The notes beneath the pieces are model-generated. The model did no database searches, was not told the origin of the DNA, and saw only the letters and a list, made by a program, of their open reading frames with translations. Shown piece after piece: positions 1-12,200 of a DNA stretch of 64,000 nt. Source of the stretch: Okapia johnstoni (taxonomy: Eukaryota; Chordata; Mammalia; Artiodactyla; Giraffidae). Position numbers and translations under genes: made by a program. The first letter of the stretch is position 1. Each line of letters opens with the position of its first letter. The stretch spans positions 26,721,405 through 26,785,404 of the forward strand of contig CM044322.1 of NCBI GenBank assembly GCA_024291935.2. Reading direction: 5' to 3'.

Positions 1-814
1 GTTAAAAGGGCTCGCCCATTGGGCAGCACTTCCTGAGCTCTGTCTGAGCATAAGAGCCACAGGGTCTGGGCGTTCTGCTCCTCTTTTACAAGATGCAATA
101 GGTAATGAACAGGAATTCGCCCAACTGTGCATCATGGAGCCCGCCCTGCCTCCAGAGGGTTGTGTTCACACAAGCCAAATGGGCAATTGACCAGAGCATT
201 TAATACTTAAGAGTCTGTGTGAATAATCCAAACCAAAATCCCAGGTTTTTCATATACATGTAAATTGTTCTTCACAAAGGCAAATCCTAACCTAATCCCG
301 TCACTGTTAAAAAGTTGGCTCCCATAAACAAAACATTTCATAATAAAGGCAGCCCTATTTCATGCAGAACCATTATGAATCATAGGTTGGGGCAAATTGA
401 GGTCTATCAGATTTTAAGTAATTAACTGCCTAAAAACGAAAGCTCAGAATTTGCAAACCCAAGCATTTGCAGGCATAATTTTTAAAGTTTCGATCTATAC
501 CATGTCCCCAGGCTTTTGCATTCAATAAAAACCCAACTATTTTGCCTCTGATGAGTCCTTGAAGAAAACACATGGAAGATACAGAAACTTAGCTCTTAAA
601 AGTAGCTGGACCAAATTGTCCAAGACCAACAGAAACTTAATTCCAACCTTTAAAAAACACAAAATCACATCATTTAAGCTGAATATCTTTATTGGAATCA
701 GAAACAGTCCAACTCATTTCTCAAAAATAAGTTGATGAAAATTTCATATTTTCTGAAGCCTGAAGAGTTTTTTTCTCAATTTTATTCTTTTTAAAATGCC
801 TATTAAATTAATTC
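1..814. other. Upstream flank, no gene seen
   Basis: AT-rich non-coding DNA to the left of the first recognisable repeat. No open frame with family motifs, splice-compatible exon or RNA gene is visible. By human synteny it lies between FHAD1 and EFHD2; I see no FHAD1 exon. Confidence 0.5.
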
Positions 815-1417
815 TCAGTTCAGTTCAGTCACTCAGTCGTGTCCAACTCTTTGAGACCCCATGGACTGCACAGCACACCAGCCCTCCCTGTCCATCACCA
901 ACTCCCAGAGTTTACTCAAACTCATGTCCATCGAGTCGGTGATGCCTTCCAACCATCTCATCCTCTGTTGTCCCCTTCTCCTCCACCTTCTCCTCCCACC
1001 TTCAGTCTTTCCTAGCATCAGGGTCTTTTCCAATGAATCAGTTCTCCGCATCAGGTGGCCAAAGTATTGGAGTTTCAGCTTCAACATCAGTCCTTCCAAT
1101 GATTATTCAGGACTGATTTCCTTTAGGATGAACTGGTTGGATCTCCTTGCAGTCCAAGGGACTCTCAAGAGTCTTCTCCAACACCACAGTTCAAAAGCAC
1201 CATTTCTTTAGTGCTCAGCTTTCTTTATAGTCCAACTCTCACATCCATACACGACTACTGGAAAAACCATAGCTTTGACTAGATGGACCTTTGTTGTCAA
1301 AGTAATGTCTCTGCTTTTTAATATGCTGTCTAGGTCATAGCTTTTCTTCCAAGGAGTAAGTGTCTTTTAATTTCATGGCTGCAGTCACCATCTGCAGTGA
1401 TTTTGGAGCCCCCCCCA
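815..1417 (-). repeat. ART2A-type (BovB-derived) ruminant retroposon
   Basis: About 600 bp in the typical order for this ruminant repeat read in reverse: a CAGTCACTCAGTCGTGTCC start, an 'ACCAACTCCC' block, a 'GGTGGCCAAAGTATTGG' block and a 'CATCTGCAGTGATTTTGGAGCC' end. The same sequence occurs near 12.4 kb (partial) and, in the other direction, at 49.1 kb. Open frames of 88 and 116 codons over it are shadows. Confidence 0.85.
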
Positions 1418-1513
1418 AATTAATTCTAACAATATCCTTTTTTTTTTTTTTTAAGGAAAACATTTTTTTTTTTTAAGTCATTGAATTTGTTACAACACTG
1501 CATTTGTTTTCTG

Positions 1514-1621
1514 TTTTGGTTTTTTGGCCCGGAGGCATGTGGGGTCTTAGCTCCCTGATCAGGAATGAACCCATACATTGGAAGCACAGAGTCTTAACCA
1601 CTGGACCTCCAGGGAAGTCCC
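1514..1621 (-). repeat. tRNA-Glu-derived SINE, reversed
   Basis: Ends in 'GACCTCCAGGGAAGTCCC' and carries the 'CCTGATCAGGAATGAACCC' B-box region, the reverse complement of the artiodactyl SINE that begins GGGACTTCCCTGG. It is preceded by T-rich tracts at about 1438-1475. Confidence 0.75.
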
Positions 1622-1824
1622 AGCAATATTCTTAAACTGTGGGAAATCGACAAATATCAATTGAGGATCTGTTCTGTGTGAATTAGCCTGTAACAGCTCA
1701 CTGATTTTACATTCTCAAGTGCTGTCTGCTTCCAGAGCACTAAGCCCATCTCTTCTCTGGGGGAAGCTGTTTCTGCAGAGTCTTGAGAATCATCCTTACA
1801 TTTTAGAGAATAAGCACAAAGCAC

Positions 1825-1965
1825 AGTAGTGATTCTCAACCTTCATGTAGCCAAACGCCCCTGGGTGTCTGTTAAAATGTAGATTTCTGGCTCCCACTCC
1901 AGAGATCAGTTTTGTTTTTCTGGATTGGAGCCTGGGAATTGATATTATCAACCAGCCCCCCTCTT
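1825..1965. repeat. MER5A-like DNA transposon fragment
   Basis: 'GTGATTCTCAACCTTCATG' followed by a 'CTGTTAAAATGTAGATTTCTGG' block and a pyrimidine-rich centre resembles the hAT-Charlie element MER5A. The copy is diverged and its end is uncertain. Confidence 0.5.
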
Positions 1966-2449
1966 CCACTGCAGGAGTCCTGTTTCTGGAAGTCCACAAC
2001 TCTTCAGTTTTAAAGTGACAGACCAGACCACAGAGAGAAACTCTCCCTCTGGCCTGTTACTGACACCCCATCCCTTGAGCCTTAGGAGAGGATACTTCTT
2101 CTCTGGGGTCCCCACTGAAATGGCAACATCAAGATCTCCCTGCCAGCTCCCCTAAAATAGTCACAGACGACCGCGTGGCCCGGTAGCTATTCTGCCAAGT
2201 CATTCATGTTATGTGCTGACCCGCGGGGAGAGGACCAGGCCCTTCTCCCTTGCTCTCTCCCCGTCTCCGAGGACGTCTCAAGACTGAGGCCCAGCCCCAC
2301 CTCCCTTGCAGCTGCTGGTCCATCCCTTTCCAAAAGATGCGGCGGCTCCACCTGCGGGTACATCTACACAGGGTATCCTGCACACCGGGTCCACCTTCTT
2401 CATTAGCCCCGCAACCCTCATGGAGAACGCCAGTGTGTAACATCGAATG

Positions 2450-2463
2450 GTCTCCATGGCAAC
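2450..2463 (+). promoter_or_regulatory. RFX X-box motif
   Basis: GTCTCCATGGCAAC fits the bipartite RFX consensus (RYYNYY, 1-3 bases, RRNRAC) with both half-sites intact, 477 bases before the EFHD2 start codon at the edge of the CpG-rich region. Occupancy is inferred, not shown. Confidence 0.5.
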
Positions 2464-2939
2464 CGACGGGGTGTCACATCGACACGCGATTACGACCTCA
2501 CGGCGTGGGGATTCCAGAAAAGAGGTTGGGGGCGGCGCCCCCCTGAGCCCCAGACCCACGCCCAAACTGCAGGGAAGGACCCCCCACTTCCTTCCAGCCT
2601 CGATCGCCTGACCTCTCCCGCTCACTTGGCACAGTGAGGATGGAGAGCGGGGGATGGGTTTCCACGGCGTCCCCCAACCTGACGGGGGGGCGGGGTATGG
2701 TGGCGGGCCCGGCGCCCCCCGCACACTCGAACCGCTGCGACCGAGCTGAAGCAGGCGCGGGCTGCGCTGGGCCGGGGATCGGGGGCGGGAGCGGGCGGGC
2801 CCCGCTAGGGGCGTAAGTCCCACCTTCGGGGGCGGCGCCTGGCGGTGGGGAGTGTCAGGAAGAGGAAGAGCGCGGCCAGAGGCGGTGCGGGCGCGCGACT
2901 AGCAGACGCCGGGCCGAGGCGAGCGCTGCGCGGGCCACC

Positions 2940-3258
2940 ATGGCCACGGACGAGCTGGCCAGCAAGCTGAGCCGGCGGCTGCAGATGGAGGGAGAGGGGG
3001 GCGGCGAGGCCCCGGAGCAGCCCGGGCTGAACGGGGCGGCGGCGGCGCGGCGGCGGCGGCGGCAGGAGCGCCCGACGAGACGGCCGAGGCGCTGGGCAGC
3101 GCGGACGAAGAGCTGAGCGCCAAGCTGCTGCGGCGCGCCGACCTCAACCAGGGCATCGGCGAGCCCCAGTCGCCCAGCCGCCGCGTCTTCAACCCCTACA
3201 CCGAGTTCAAGGAGTTCTCCAGGAAGCAGATCAAGGACATGGAGAAGATGTTCAAGGA
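2940..3258 (+). CDS. EFHD2: EFHD2 coding exon 1 (contains frameshift)
   Basis: Opens [20 protein letters not shown]. The frame is lost in the GCG repeat, and the conserved frame resumes as [18 protein letters not shown] from about 3064 to the donor GTGAGT at 3259. Phase 2 at the 3' end is correct only if one base is restored. Confidence 0.9.
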
Positions 3259-6200
3259 GTGAGTGCCCGCCCGACCCTGTCCCCCACCCCACCACGCGAG
3301 CCGTCCTCGGCTCCTGAGCCCCCGAACCCCGGACCCCGCGCGGTCCCGGGACCCTTGCGGCCAGCCGAGCTCCCCGATCCCCGACACATCAGGGGCGGGG
3401 ACCCCAGATCCCTTTCAGATAATCACGAGGCTTCGGGACCTCCTCCCCACCACGCTTATGGTTCTAGAGACCCGCGGCCCCTGGCACGCGACCCCTTCCT
3501 ACGGTGACGCTGCCCCCGGTACCGCACCCGCGCGCACACGGAGTGAGGAACCCCGCGGCTCCTTCTAGAGAAGCGCGATCCCCCGCTGCTACCATTCGCA
3601 TGGGTCTGGAGAGTGCGGATCTCTGGCCTAGGACCCCTGTCTTGTTAGTGATGCTTCTCCACACCCGCGCACCACGAGACTGGGGACCCCGTGGCCTCTG
3701 CCTCCTCCTCCTCAGCTACTTGAATTTCCAACCAACCCCCACCCCAAACACGGGTCAGAAACACCCACCCCACCCTCCAGCACCTCCACGAAGGTGACCG
3801 TTCCTTTCACTGGCTGGGGTTCTTTCATTTCTTCCGCTTATCTCACATCCCCCTCAACGTGGGTTCTGGGCCGAGACCCCTCCCCCACTTTCCCTGCACT
3901 TACTCAGCGTCTGCCAGCAAACTGTGTCTCAGTCCCTATCACCTCTACCCCCATCCACTCCTTTAGCCAGGACCCCAACCCTTGACCCTCAGGTGATCTC
4001 CCTAGGGAGGGACCCCTTCCTCCCTGCCCTCTACTCCGCAGGTCTGTACAAACCCCACCACCAAAAGTCCAGTCAGGACTGTCCTCTCCTCCCTCTCCAG
4101 ACTGCCGCTCCCTCCTCTTGCCCTCACCACCCACTATGCCCTGAAGCTTTGCAGTCACTGGCCCCCTGCTTTCTGTCAGAAGGCCCCATCTCTCCTTTCC
4201 CCTCTTCCCCCACTGCGTGCCCCCTGCCGTCCCTGCAGAGGGTCACCTCCTATCTGACTTGGCTGGTGGCTCTCACCTCAGCCCTTCCTCCGTCCCTTTT
4301 CCACACCCCATGCCCTCAGCAGGTTGGACAGGTACTTTCAGGCTTCTGGACTTACCCCCCCCCCAACAAAAAAGAACTTTAAAACTCTAAGTGACTGAAG
4401 AGAAAAACTTCCTGATCCCCTTCGGGTCCACCCCTGGGTTCACCCTCTTGGGACTGAGATGGTCAGACGCACTGCCCCCCAGCAGTGTGGGGGCTGGGGT
4501 GGGGGTGGGGGCCGTGAAGGAGCTCAACCCCCCTTCTCTTGATACTCTTCCCCACCCACCTCCTGTTGCCCATCACCCCTGCCCCTGGCAGGGAAAACAG
4601 CCCCGGGGGTGTGATCTGGAATAGGTCTGGAAATGGATCCAAAAAGGTAGACCGGTCCTGAAGTCAAGTCTTAGGTGCGGAAGCCAGGAGGTCTGGCAGC
4701 CACCTTGGCTGGGGCAGGAGGTGGGGGCAGGCTGGGGCAGTGTGACCCAGCGGCAAGCAGGAAGCCCAGGGTGTTTTGCAACCCCCCAGCTTGAGAAAGG
4801 CTCTTGCCCACTTCTCAATGCTCGCTGTGGCTGCTGCTTCTGCATTTGACCCCCATTGTAGGGGAGAGGTTTTTTGGTTCTCAGACCTGGATGGCTGGGA
4901 ACCCCATGCTTTTTTCCAAGGGTCTGCCTGGGGCAGAACTGAGTCCTTAACCCCACCCCAGTCCTCTGCACAGACACCCCTGGGCCCTGAGGAGCCTGCT
5001 CCTTTGCCTCCAGGGTCTTGGTTTAGGAGTTCTTCTCAAGTTTTTTCCTGATCAAAGACTGGCCTTATCAGAAGGCAGGAGTTCCAGGATTCCAGACCCA
5101 ATAGAAGGCAACTTCCTTGTAGACTCTGCCTCCCCCCTCCCATCCCCCACAGGGAAGTACCGGGGAGATTATTCAGCTGCTTGATCCCTGTATTCACAGT
5201 GCCCAGGGACTAAGGAGCTCCTCCATTCCTCCCAGCACCCCATGACATAGAACTGTCATCACCACTGTGGCAAAGTCGGGCAGTCTGGGCATAGAGAAGT
5301 GAAGTAACTTGCCAAGAACACACAGCTAGAAAATGATGGAGTCAGGCTGTAAACCCAGGTCTGTGACTCCAGAACTCATGTTCTTCCCTCCTGGGTTTCC
5401 CATCACAGATGTCTGCCTCCACATGGGGAAGATCACCCAGCACCCCTTTCCATATTCATGGCTGATTTTCCCCCACATGGACCCACCACCTCCTTCTCTT
5501 GGGCTTCCATGACATCCCTTCTACTTCCACAAAAAATAAAAAGAAGGAACAGTTTGGAGAACCCAGACACACCAAATGAGCAGGGACTTAGGATTGCTTC
5601 CCTGGTGGCTCAGACAGTATAAAGAATCTGCCTGCAACGCGGGAGACCTGGATTTGATCCCTGGGTCGGGAAGATCCCCTGGAGAAGGGCCCGGCAACCC
5701 ACTCCAATATTCTTGCCTAGAGAATCCCATGAACAGAGGAGCCTGGTGGGCTACAGTCAATGGGGTCACAAAGAGTCGGACATGACTGAGCGACTAACAC
5801 TTTCAGTAAGTGGAAAGCTGCAGCTTGGTAGAAGGAGCACGTGGCTTGGGGAGTGGTCATGAACTTGCATTTGCAGAACAAGCTCACTTTTTTACCGAGG
5901 CTGTTTTTGGTATGAGTTTGACGAGGGATACTTTGGTGAAAATTGACCGGAGCTGAACCCCTGGAGCCCCATCTTGGCACCACTGCTGCTTGATGGGGTG
6001 CTGCTTGGCAGAGATGGGGGGGCAGGAAGGGGCCAGGGAGCTGGACTTCTAGGGAAGGAAGTGCCGCCCGCCGGGGGGCCCTGGCGAGGAGGGAAGGCAG
6101 CAGATTTTGTATTCAAGGAAACAAGGCTTCACTGTGCCAGCCGAGCCCAGCCCAGCCGAGTCCCGGCTGTGTACAGCCAACAGATAGACTCTCATGGAAG

Positions 6201-9200
6201 ACAAAACCCCCGTTCTGCTTCTGCCATCCAAGAGGGGCTGCAGCCTCCTGGGTCCAAGCAGGGCTGGAGGATCACAGCCAGGGCTTTGCTGAGAGATTTC
6301 CATCCTGATCTGCAGCCCCCATGGCAGAGGGGAGGGAAGCCCAGGCCTCCTGGGAACCATCCCCCAGATCAGAGTACAAGAGACAGAAGAGGGCAGAGGG
6401 AACTGGGAGCTGGACTTGCCTTGGAGGTCAGCAGCTAGGAAGCAGGGCTTTGCTATTGAATTACCTAGTATGCCCACCCTTCCCCTGGCCTCAGTCTTCC
6501 CATCTGTAAAAGGAGCACAATGACAGATGATTCTCAAAGATGATTCAGCAGTGACCTCCTTATGTCTGAGCAATCCTGAGCTGTCTGGATGACAGAACTG
6601 CCTTCTGGGGTCTTCCAGTTCATCCATTCAGTGGTCATCTGCAGATTCTTCCTCAAGGTGGAGATGGAGGGAGAAGAAAGGGGGCAGAGGGAAGATGGAC
6701 AGGCTCTCTACTATCACTGACCTTACACTTCTGGTAGTTTCCATCTGGGAGAGACCTTGGGGGGTCATCATCAACCCTTCTCCCCATTTTACAGAAGAGA
6801 AAACTGAGGCCCAGGAAGGTGTAGTGACTTTCATGGGGAGATTTTCAATGACTGAACCAGAGCATCCTTATCTATACAATGGAGACGGTGGTCCCTGCTT
6901 CTCAGGGAGGGGCTGCAGGCAGGTGATGCACACAGAGCTCTGGCACAGTGCCAGGCACCTGGAGGCACCTCGACTCTCAGTCCTTCCTCCCCTTGCTCCC
7001 TCAGGCTGCTCCCATCACCTCTAGCTCCACCCTCTCCCCTCCTCTGTCTGCTCATTCATTTAAGGTCCTGCGAAGAAGACCTCCCTGGAGAAGGAAATGG
7101 CAACCCACTCCAGTATTCTTGCCTGGAGAATTCCATGGACAGAGGAGCCTGACGACCTACAGTCCATAGGGTCTAGGGTAGCAAAGAGTCAGACTGAGTG
7201 ACTAACGCTGGAGACCTCCAGGCAAGAGGCAGGGGTGTGGTCCCAGAGGGCCTCAAGGCAGCCACCTCTGGGCTGGCAACAGCCTGGGGCTGTTGCCTGG
7301 GGCTCTGTGGGGTTTTGTAAGCTGAGACCTGCCAGATAGGCAGGCAGCCATGTAATTCTGAAACTGCTGTGGAATCCGAGGAAGATGCCCTAGTTCCCTG
7401 CCTGGCCCAGCCTCGTCCCCAGCCCCAGCCACTTTGTCTCATGACCCCTTGCGTCAGAACAGCCGGTGCCCCTCTCTTCCTCCCACCCTGCCCTTCCCTC
7501 CCCTCCACCTGCTTCACCTCCCTGGTGCCTCCTCAGGGTTTTTGCAGTTCACAGCACCACACCCCCCACCCCACCCCATAGCGCAGCCCCCTCATCCTTT
7601 CTGGGAGACTGTCTGGTGCAGTGGTTAAGGGCTGAGCCTTTGGAGTGTGCCACCGTGGGTTGGAATCCCAGCTGTGGGCCCTGGGGCAAGACACATAAGC
7701 CCTTCTGAGACTCACTTCCTCACCCTAGAACAGGGAGAACAATAGCCCCCACCTCCCAGGGTTGTTATGAAGTGTTTAACCCAGGGCTTGGCACAGAATA
7801 AGTCCTCACCAAGTTCCTGTCACTACCATCCCCAGCCCTGGCAGTGGTGGCTGGCGCAGAGATGGCTCCAAAAAGCCACTGGCTGCCTCCACGTACCCCC
7901 CACAGAGCTGCCCGGCCTGCCAGGCTGGCAGCAGCCCTCTTGCTTTGGGCCCGAGTGACGGGCCTCAGCATGAGAACCTTCTTTCCCTCCTGTGGAACAG
8001 AAGCTTTGATTGACAGCTACATATGGCTTTGGTAAATAACAAAAATGGGGAATCGAATTCATTATCACTTAATTACGTGGAAGGCAGGTGGCAGGAAAAA
8101 GGGAAGAGCACCCAGCAACCCAGTGATGACACAAAACTAGTACTCTAGTTGGCTGTCTTCTGCCATTGCCCAGTGAGTGGGTACTCTGTTTCGCAGAGTC
8201 TATTTCCCCTGGGGCTAAAGAACCTGCCCAGGAAAGTCCTGAGGATTAAGTTGAGAAAGTCCTGGGGAACTCCCTGGTGGCCCAGTGGTTCGGACTCTGC
8301 ACTTTCACTGCCAAGGGCCCGGGTTCAGTCCCCAGCCCAGGAACCAAGATCCCGGAAGCTGCATAGTGTGGCCAAAAAAAAAAAACTCCTGAGCCTTTAT
8401 AAAGAGTCCACCATCATGTCTGGCTGGTGAGCTATTAAAAACATAGATGATGTTTTTGAAAAATGTAGGGTTCACTCCTTTGATCATATTTTGTTAAGTT
8501 TCTGTATGCAAGTTTCAGAGAATTAAGGGAAAAATAGAATTTCTGCCCTCACGAAGCTTACAGTCTCACGAAGAGCAACGGCATAGAGGGGTCTTTGGAA
8601 GTGACAGAGGATGGACCCCCAGGGCTGGAAATGTCAGGTTCCATTTCTTTGTTTCTACAAGGAGGACTGAAAGTTCTCTTGAAGGATGCCGTGATGACAG
8701 CCCTCCATAGCCAGCCCCCTGCCTCCGCCCCCTCTCCTTGTTAAATGGAGCCACCAGGCCCATGGGGCCTGGTGTATTATTTTAGGAACTGAATTGAATC
8801 CTCAGATCAGCCCAGTGAGGTGGGTGCTGTTATTCTCCCCATTTGCCACATGAGGAAAGCAAGCCCAAGGTTATAATAAGTGGCCAGGGCAGGATTAGAA
8901 CCAGGTCTGCCTACAGGGAGCTCCCAAGGCCAAGTGAGGGCTGTGTTTGTGGCTGGGGGACAGGGAGGGGGAACCCTCTGAGGGTTCAGAGGTTGGGTCC
9001 TGCCCCTACAGCAGCCGGGAGCCTGGCTTTCTGGGGAGAAGCCCCACCCCTGGGGAGGGAGGATTTTTCTGGCCTCAGGCCTGTCCTCTGCTCTCCTACT
9101 TCCCTTCTGATTCTGAGTCATCTCTCCTCTCCCAACCCCTGGGGACTTTTGGTTCCCTTTTGGTCCTCCTGCCTTCTGTCCTCTGTGCCTCTGGGTTCAG

Positions 9201-12200
9201 GGCCTAGCTTCAGCTCTAGGAGACCAGGCCTTGCTGCGTGGGGCCCTTTCTGCAAAGCCAACCCTACGCCCTCCAGCAGCTGAGGGCCCTCTGTCTGCCC
9301 AGCCGTCTTCTCCTTGGCTGATTTCCACTTTTTTATGACTCTAGAGAAGTGAGGGTTCTAGGCCAGAAAGGTGCAGCCAGAGCCAGGCCTGGGGACTCCT
9401 GAGCTGTGTAGAGAGAGAGGACCGCTGGGGCTGCTCCGTTCCAGGAACTTTCCCTCTTGTTTAATCCTTTCTCAACATCCTGTAAGATGTTCATCACCCA
9501 TTTCACGGATAAGAAGACTTGAGTCTCAGGTTTCTACAACTTGAGGAGCAGACAGGATTTGAACTTGATTCTTCTGACTCCAAGTCCTTTGCTCCTATGG
9601 GACCCTATTAGGAGCATATCCTCCTCAGCTTGTTAGAAATCCAGACGCTCGGGCTCCACCCCAGGCCTACTGGATCAGAGTCTACATTTTAGAAAGACTC
9701 ATCAGGTGTGCACTTTAAGGTTTAAGAAGCACTGGACCACTCCATAGCCGTCTCCCTGCCCCGTTCCTGAGTCTAGGGAGTGAGGCAGTAACAAGAGGGA
9801 AGATTAAGTTAAGTAAGAAACACTGGATTATATTAGACATTCGGTATATGTCCTTTGCAATCACTGTTATAATAATAATTATTATTAAGAGCAGGCTGCG
9901 GGGAGACCCACTGCTATTGCTACCAGTGGAGGGAGCTGCCCTCCCAGGGTAGGGCTCAGTGAGAGATGCTTAAACCCCAAGGTTAGGATGTCCTGAGCCC
10001 TGACAGCCCCCAGCAGGTTGCCATCAGCCAAGGGGGGCACCCACTTGATCCTTGGACTTACTGGGAAGCCATAGGGGAAGCATCAGCCCCACCCTGGCCA
10101 CACACTCACCCATACATGCTCACACACCCTCTCCTTCGCTGACACAGGGCAACAGATCAAGTGTCAGACTCTAAAGATAGGGCTGGAGGAAGTGGTGAGT
10201 GACTGGGCTTTCCCCACCTGAGTCAGGCAGTCTGGGGGTGGGGGAGTGTAGGAACGGATGGGCACTGCCAAACTGTTCGTCACCGAGCCTGTGGGTGTCT
10301 ACCTGTACCAGGAGGCGGGCTGGGCCAAGCCAGCTGTAACAAGTAGCAAGGTCAGAATTTCCCTGTTGTCTAGAACTTTCCTACCTTCCCATTTCAGAAC
10401 AAAGGGTAGAGTCCTAGGAGCCACTGAGGCCTCCCCAGACAGGATGGGGGAAGACCAGGTCTGTGAATACTGGGGCCAAAGTCAGATGGGCCTGGGGGCT
10501 TGGTGGTCCATAAACACCACTCTCCAGCTGTCTGTCCTCCTGGCAACCCCTATGGACAGAGGGACCACCAACAAAGGCCTGGGATAGGATGGGAACCACA
10601 AGGGAGAGAATTGGGGTCCCCTAAGCTCCCAAACCAACTGTTGCCCCTCTCCCCCTGTGCAGTGACTCTGATGGCTCCTCACTCTGCCATCAGACAGTAC
10701 AGCACAGCTGGCCAATGGGGAGGGTCATATTAGAAAGAGCAACTTTCTAATAGTTCCAAAGCCAAAATGGGCTGTTTTAGTGAAGCAGTGAGCTTCCCGT
10801 CCTTAGAGGTATTCAAGCAGGAAAGCTGCATTAGGGATCTGACCCTTATGAATGGCTAAATGAGGTGGCCTCCAGTATCCCTCCCAACCTGAGTTTCTTT
10901 GGTACAGGGTCTATAGGCATCAGAACACAGCATAGTAGTTAAAAGCACATGTTTTTCCTCAGGCCAGGGTTCTGATCATCAGGTATGTCCTTGTTAGCTA
11001 TGATCTTGGTCAAGTCACTTCCTCCCTGAGCCTCAGTCTGCTCGTCTGTAGTATGGGGATGTTTATGTCTGCTTCACCAAGTTCTTGAGAGGATCTGACA
11101 CAAAGCACTTGGGATAGTGCCTGCCACATAGTAAGTGCTCAGCCAAGAGGAGCCACTAATGATAATATTGTTATGAAATAAGGGCAGGCCCTGCACACTA
11201 TCAGAGCTGGCCACTGCTCAGCCCCATAACTCCGGGTTAGCAGAACCAGGGGAGGAGGAGCAATCCACCAAGAGGGCCCTGCAGCCCAAAGGGGCAAAGT
11301 CTGCCTGGGTGGTGGCCGCTGCTCCACTTTCAAGGACAGATGGGAGGGGATTTTGTCACCAGCATCCGGGGCGGCAGCAGCTGAGCCCTCTCTGTTGAGA
11401 ACTGTTTGGGGGGGAGGTGGGTAGGAATGCGGGCACAGTGCCAGGTGCAGCAGCCTCCCTCCCGTGCTGGAGATAAGTGCTGAGCTCCCAGCCCAGGAGC
11501 TTTGTTGTCAGTCCTGCTGGATGGAATTGGTCCTCCCAGGCAGGTCCCAAGACTCTCCTCTCAGCCCAGCCTCCCCCAGCCCTGCAGGCTTGAGAATTTA
11601 GGACCTCATGGGACCAAGAAGAAGAGGGAAGCGGGCAGGTAGGGAGGGAGGAAAGTTTACAGCTTTTGGACTCTTGCTGATCTCTAGCTATGTGACCCTG
11701 GGCTGCTTGCTACCCACTCTGGGCCCCAATTTCCCTACATGACATGAAGCAGGTAGACCAGGCATCCAGACAGATCCTGTGTCCACAGTCTTTGCCTGGA
11801 TCCTCTGAGCTACCTGTAGCCTCAGCTCCAGCTCAGGGCAAGGGCTGTTGGAAGAGAGGGTCTCCCCAGCCAAGGATATGCCAGTTTCCCAGCATCCTAC
11901 TAACACCATTCTCTCCTGGGTTGCCAGACATCCTCCTGCTAGTGGCACAGTGACCGTCTCCCCCTTTCTCACTTCCCTCTCTGTCAGAGGAGGAACAGGA
12001 GGGTAACCCAGGACTGGGGCTTCTCTCTCTCTCTGCCCAGTGAGAGAGCAAAAGATTATATCTCTCCACCTCCCCAAGTGGCAGAGTCTCTGAATCCAGC
12101 CTAATGGGGGTTGGGGATGGGAGTAGTTGGACCTTCAGGGGAGATGCTCGTGGGACCCCTCATTCATCTTGTCCACCCCCTACCTCCAGGCCAGTCTACA

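Larger units (their letters stand above)
2440..3560. promoter_or_regulatory. EFHD2: CpG-rich promoter region of EFHD2
   Basis: Base composition changes sharply to GC-rich with many CpG pairs, from the GTGTCACATCGACACGCG stretch through the first exon and into intron 1. There is no TATA box near the start codon, as expected for a CpG-island promoter of a widely expressed gene. The transcription start is inferred to be within the 100-150 bases before 2940. Open frames of 181 and 146 codons on the other strand are composition artefacts. Confidence 0.7.

Noticed and set aside
2278..3295. Long minus-strand open frames of 181 and 146 codons over the CpG island
   Set aside because: They mirror GC-rich coding and promoter DNA, have low-complexity Arg/Pro/Ala content and no domain motif.
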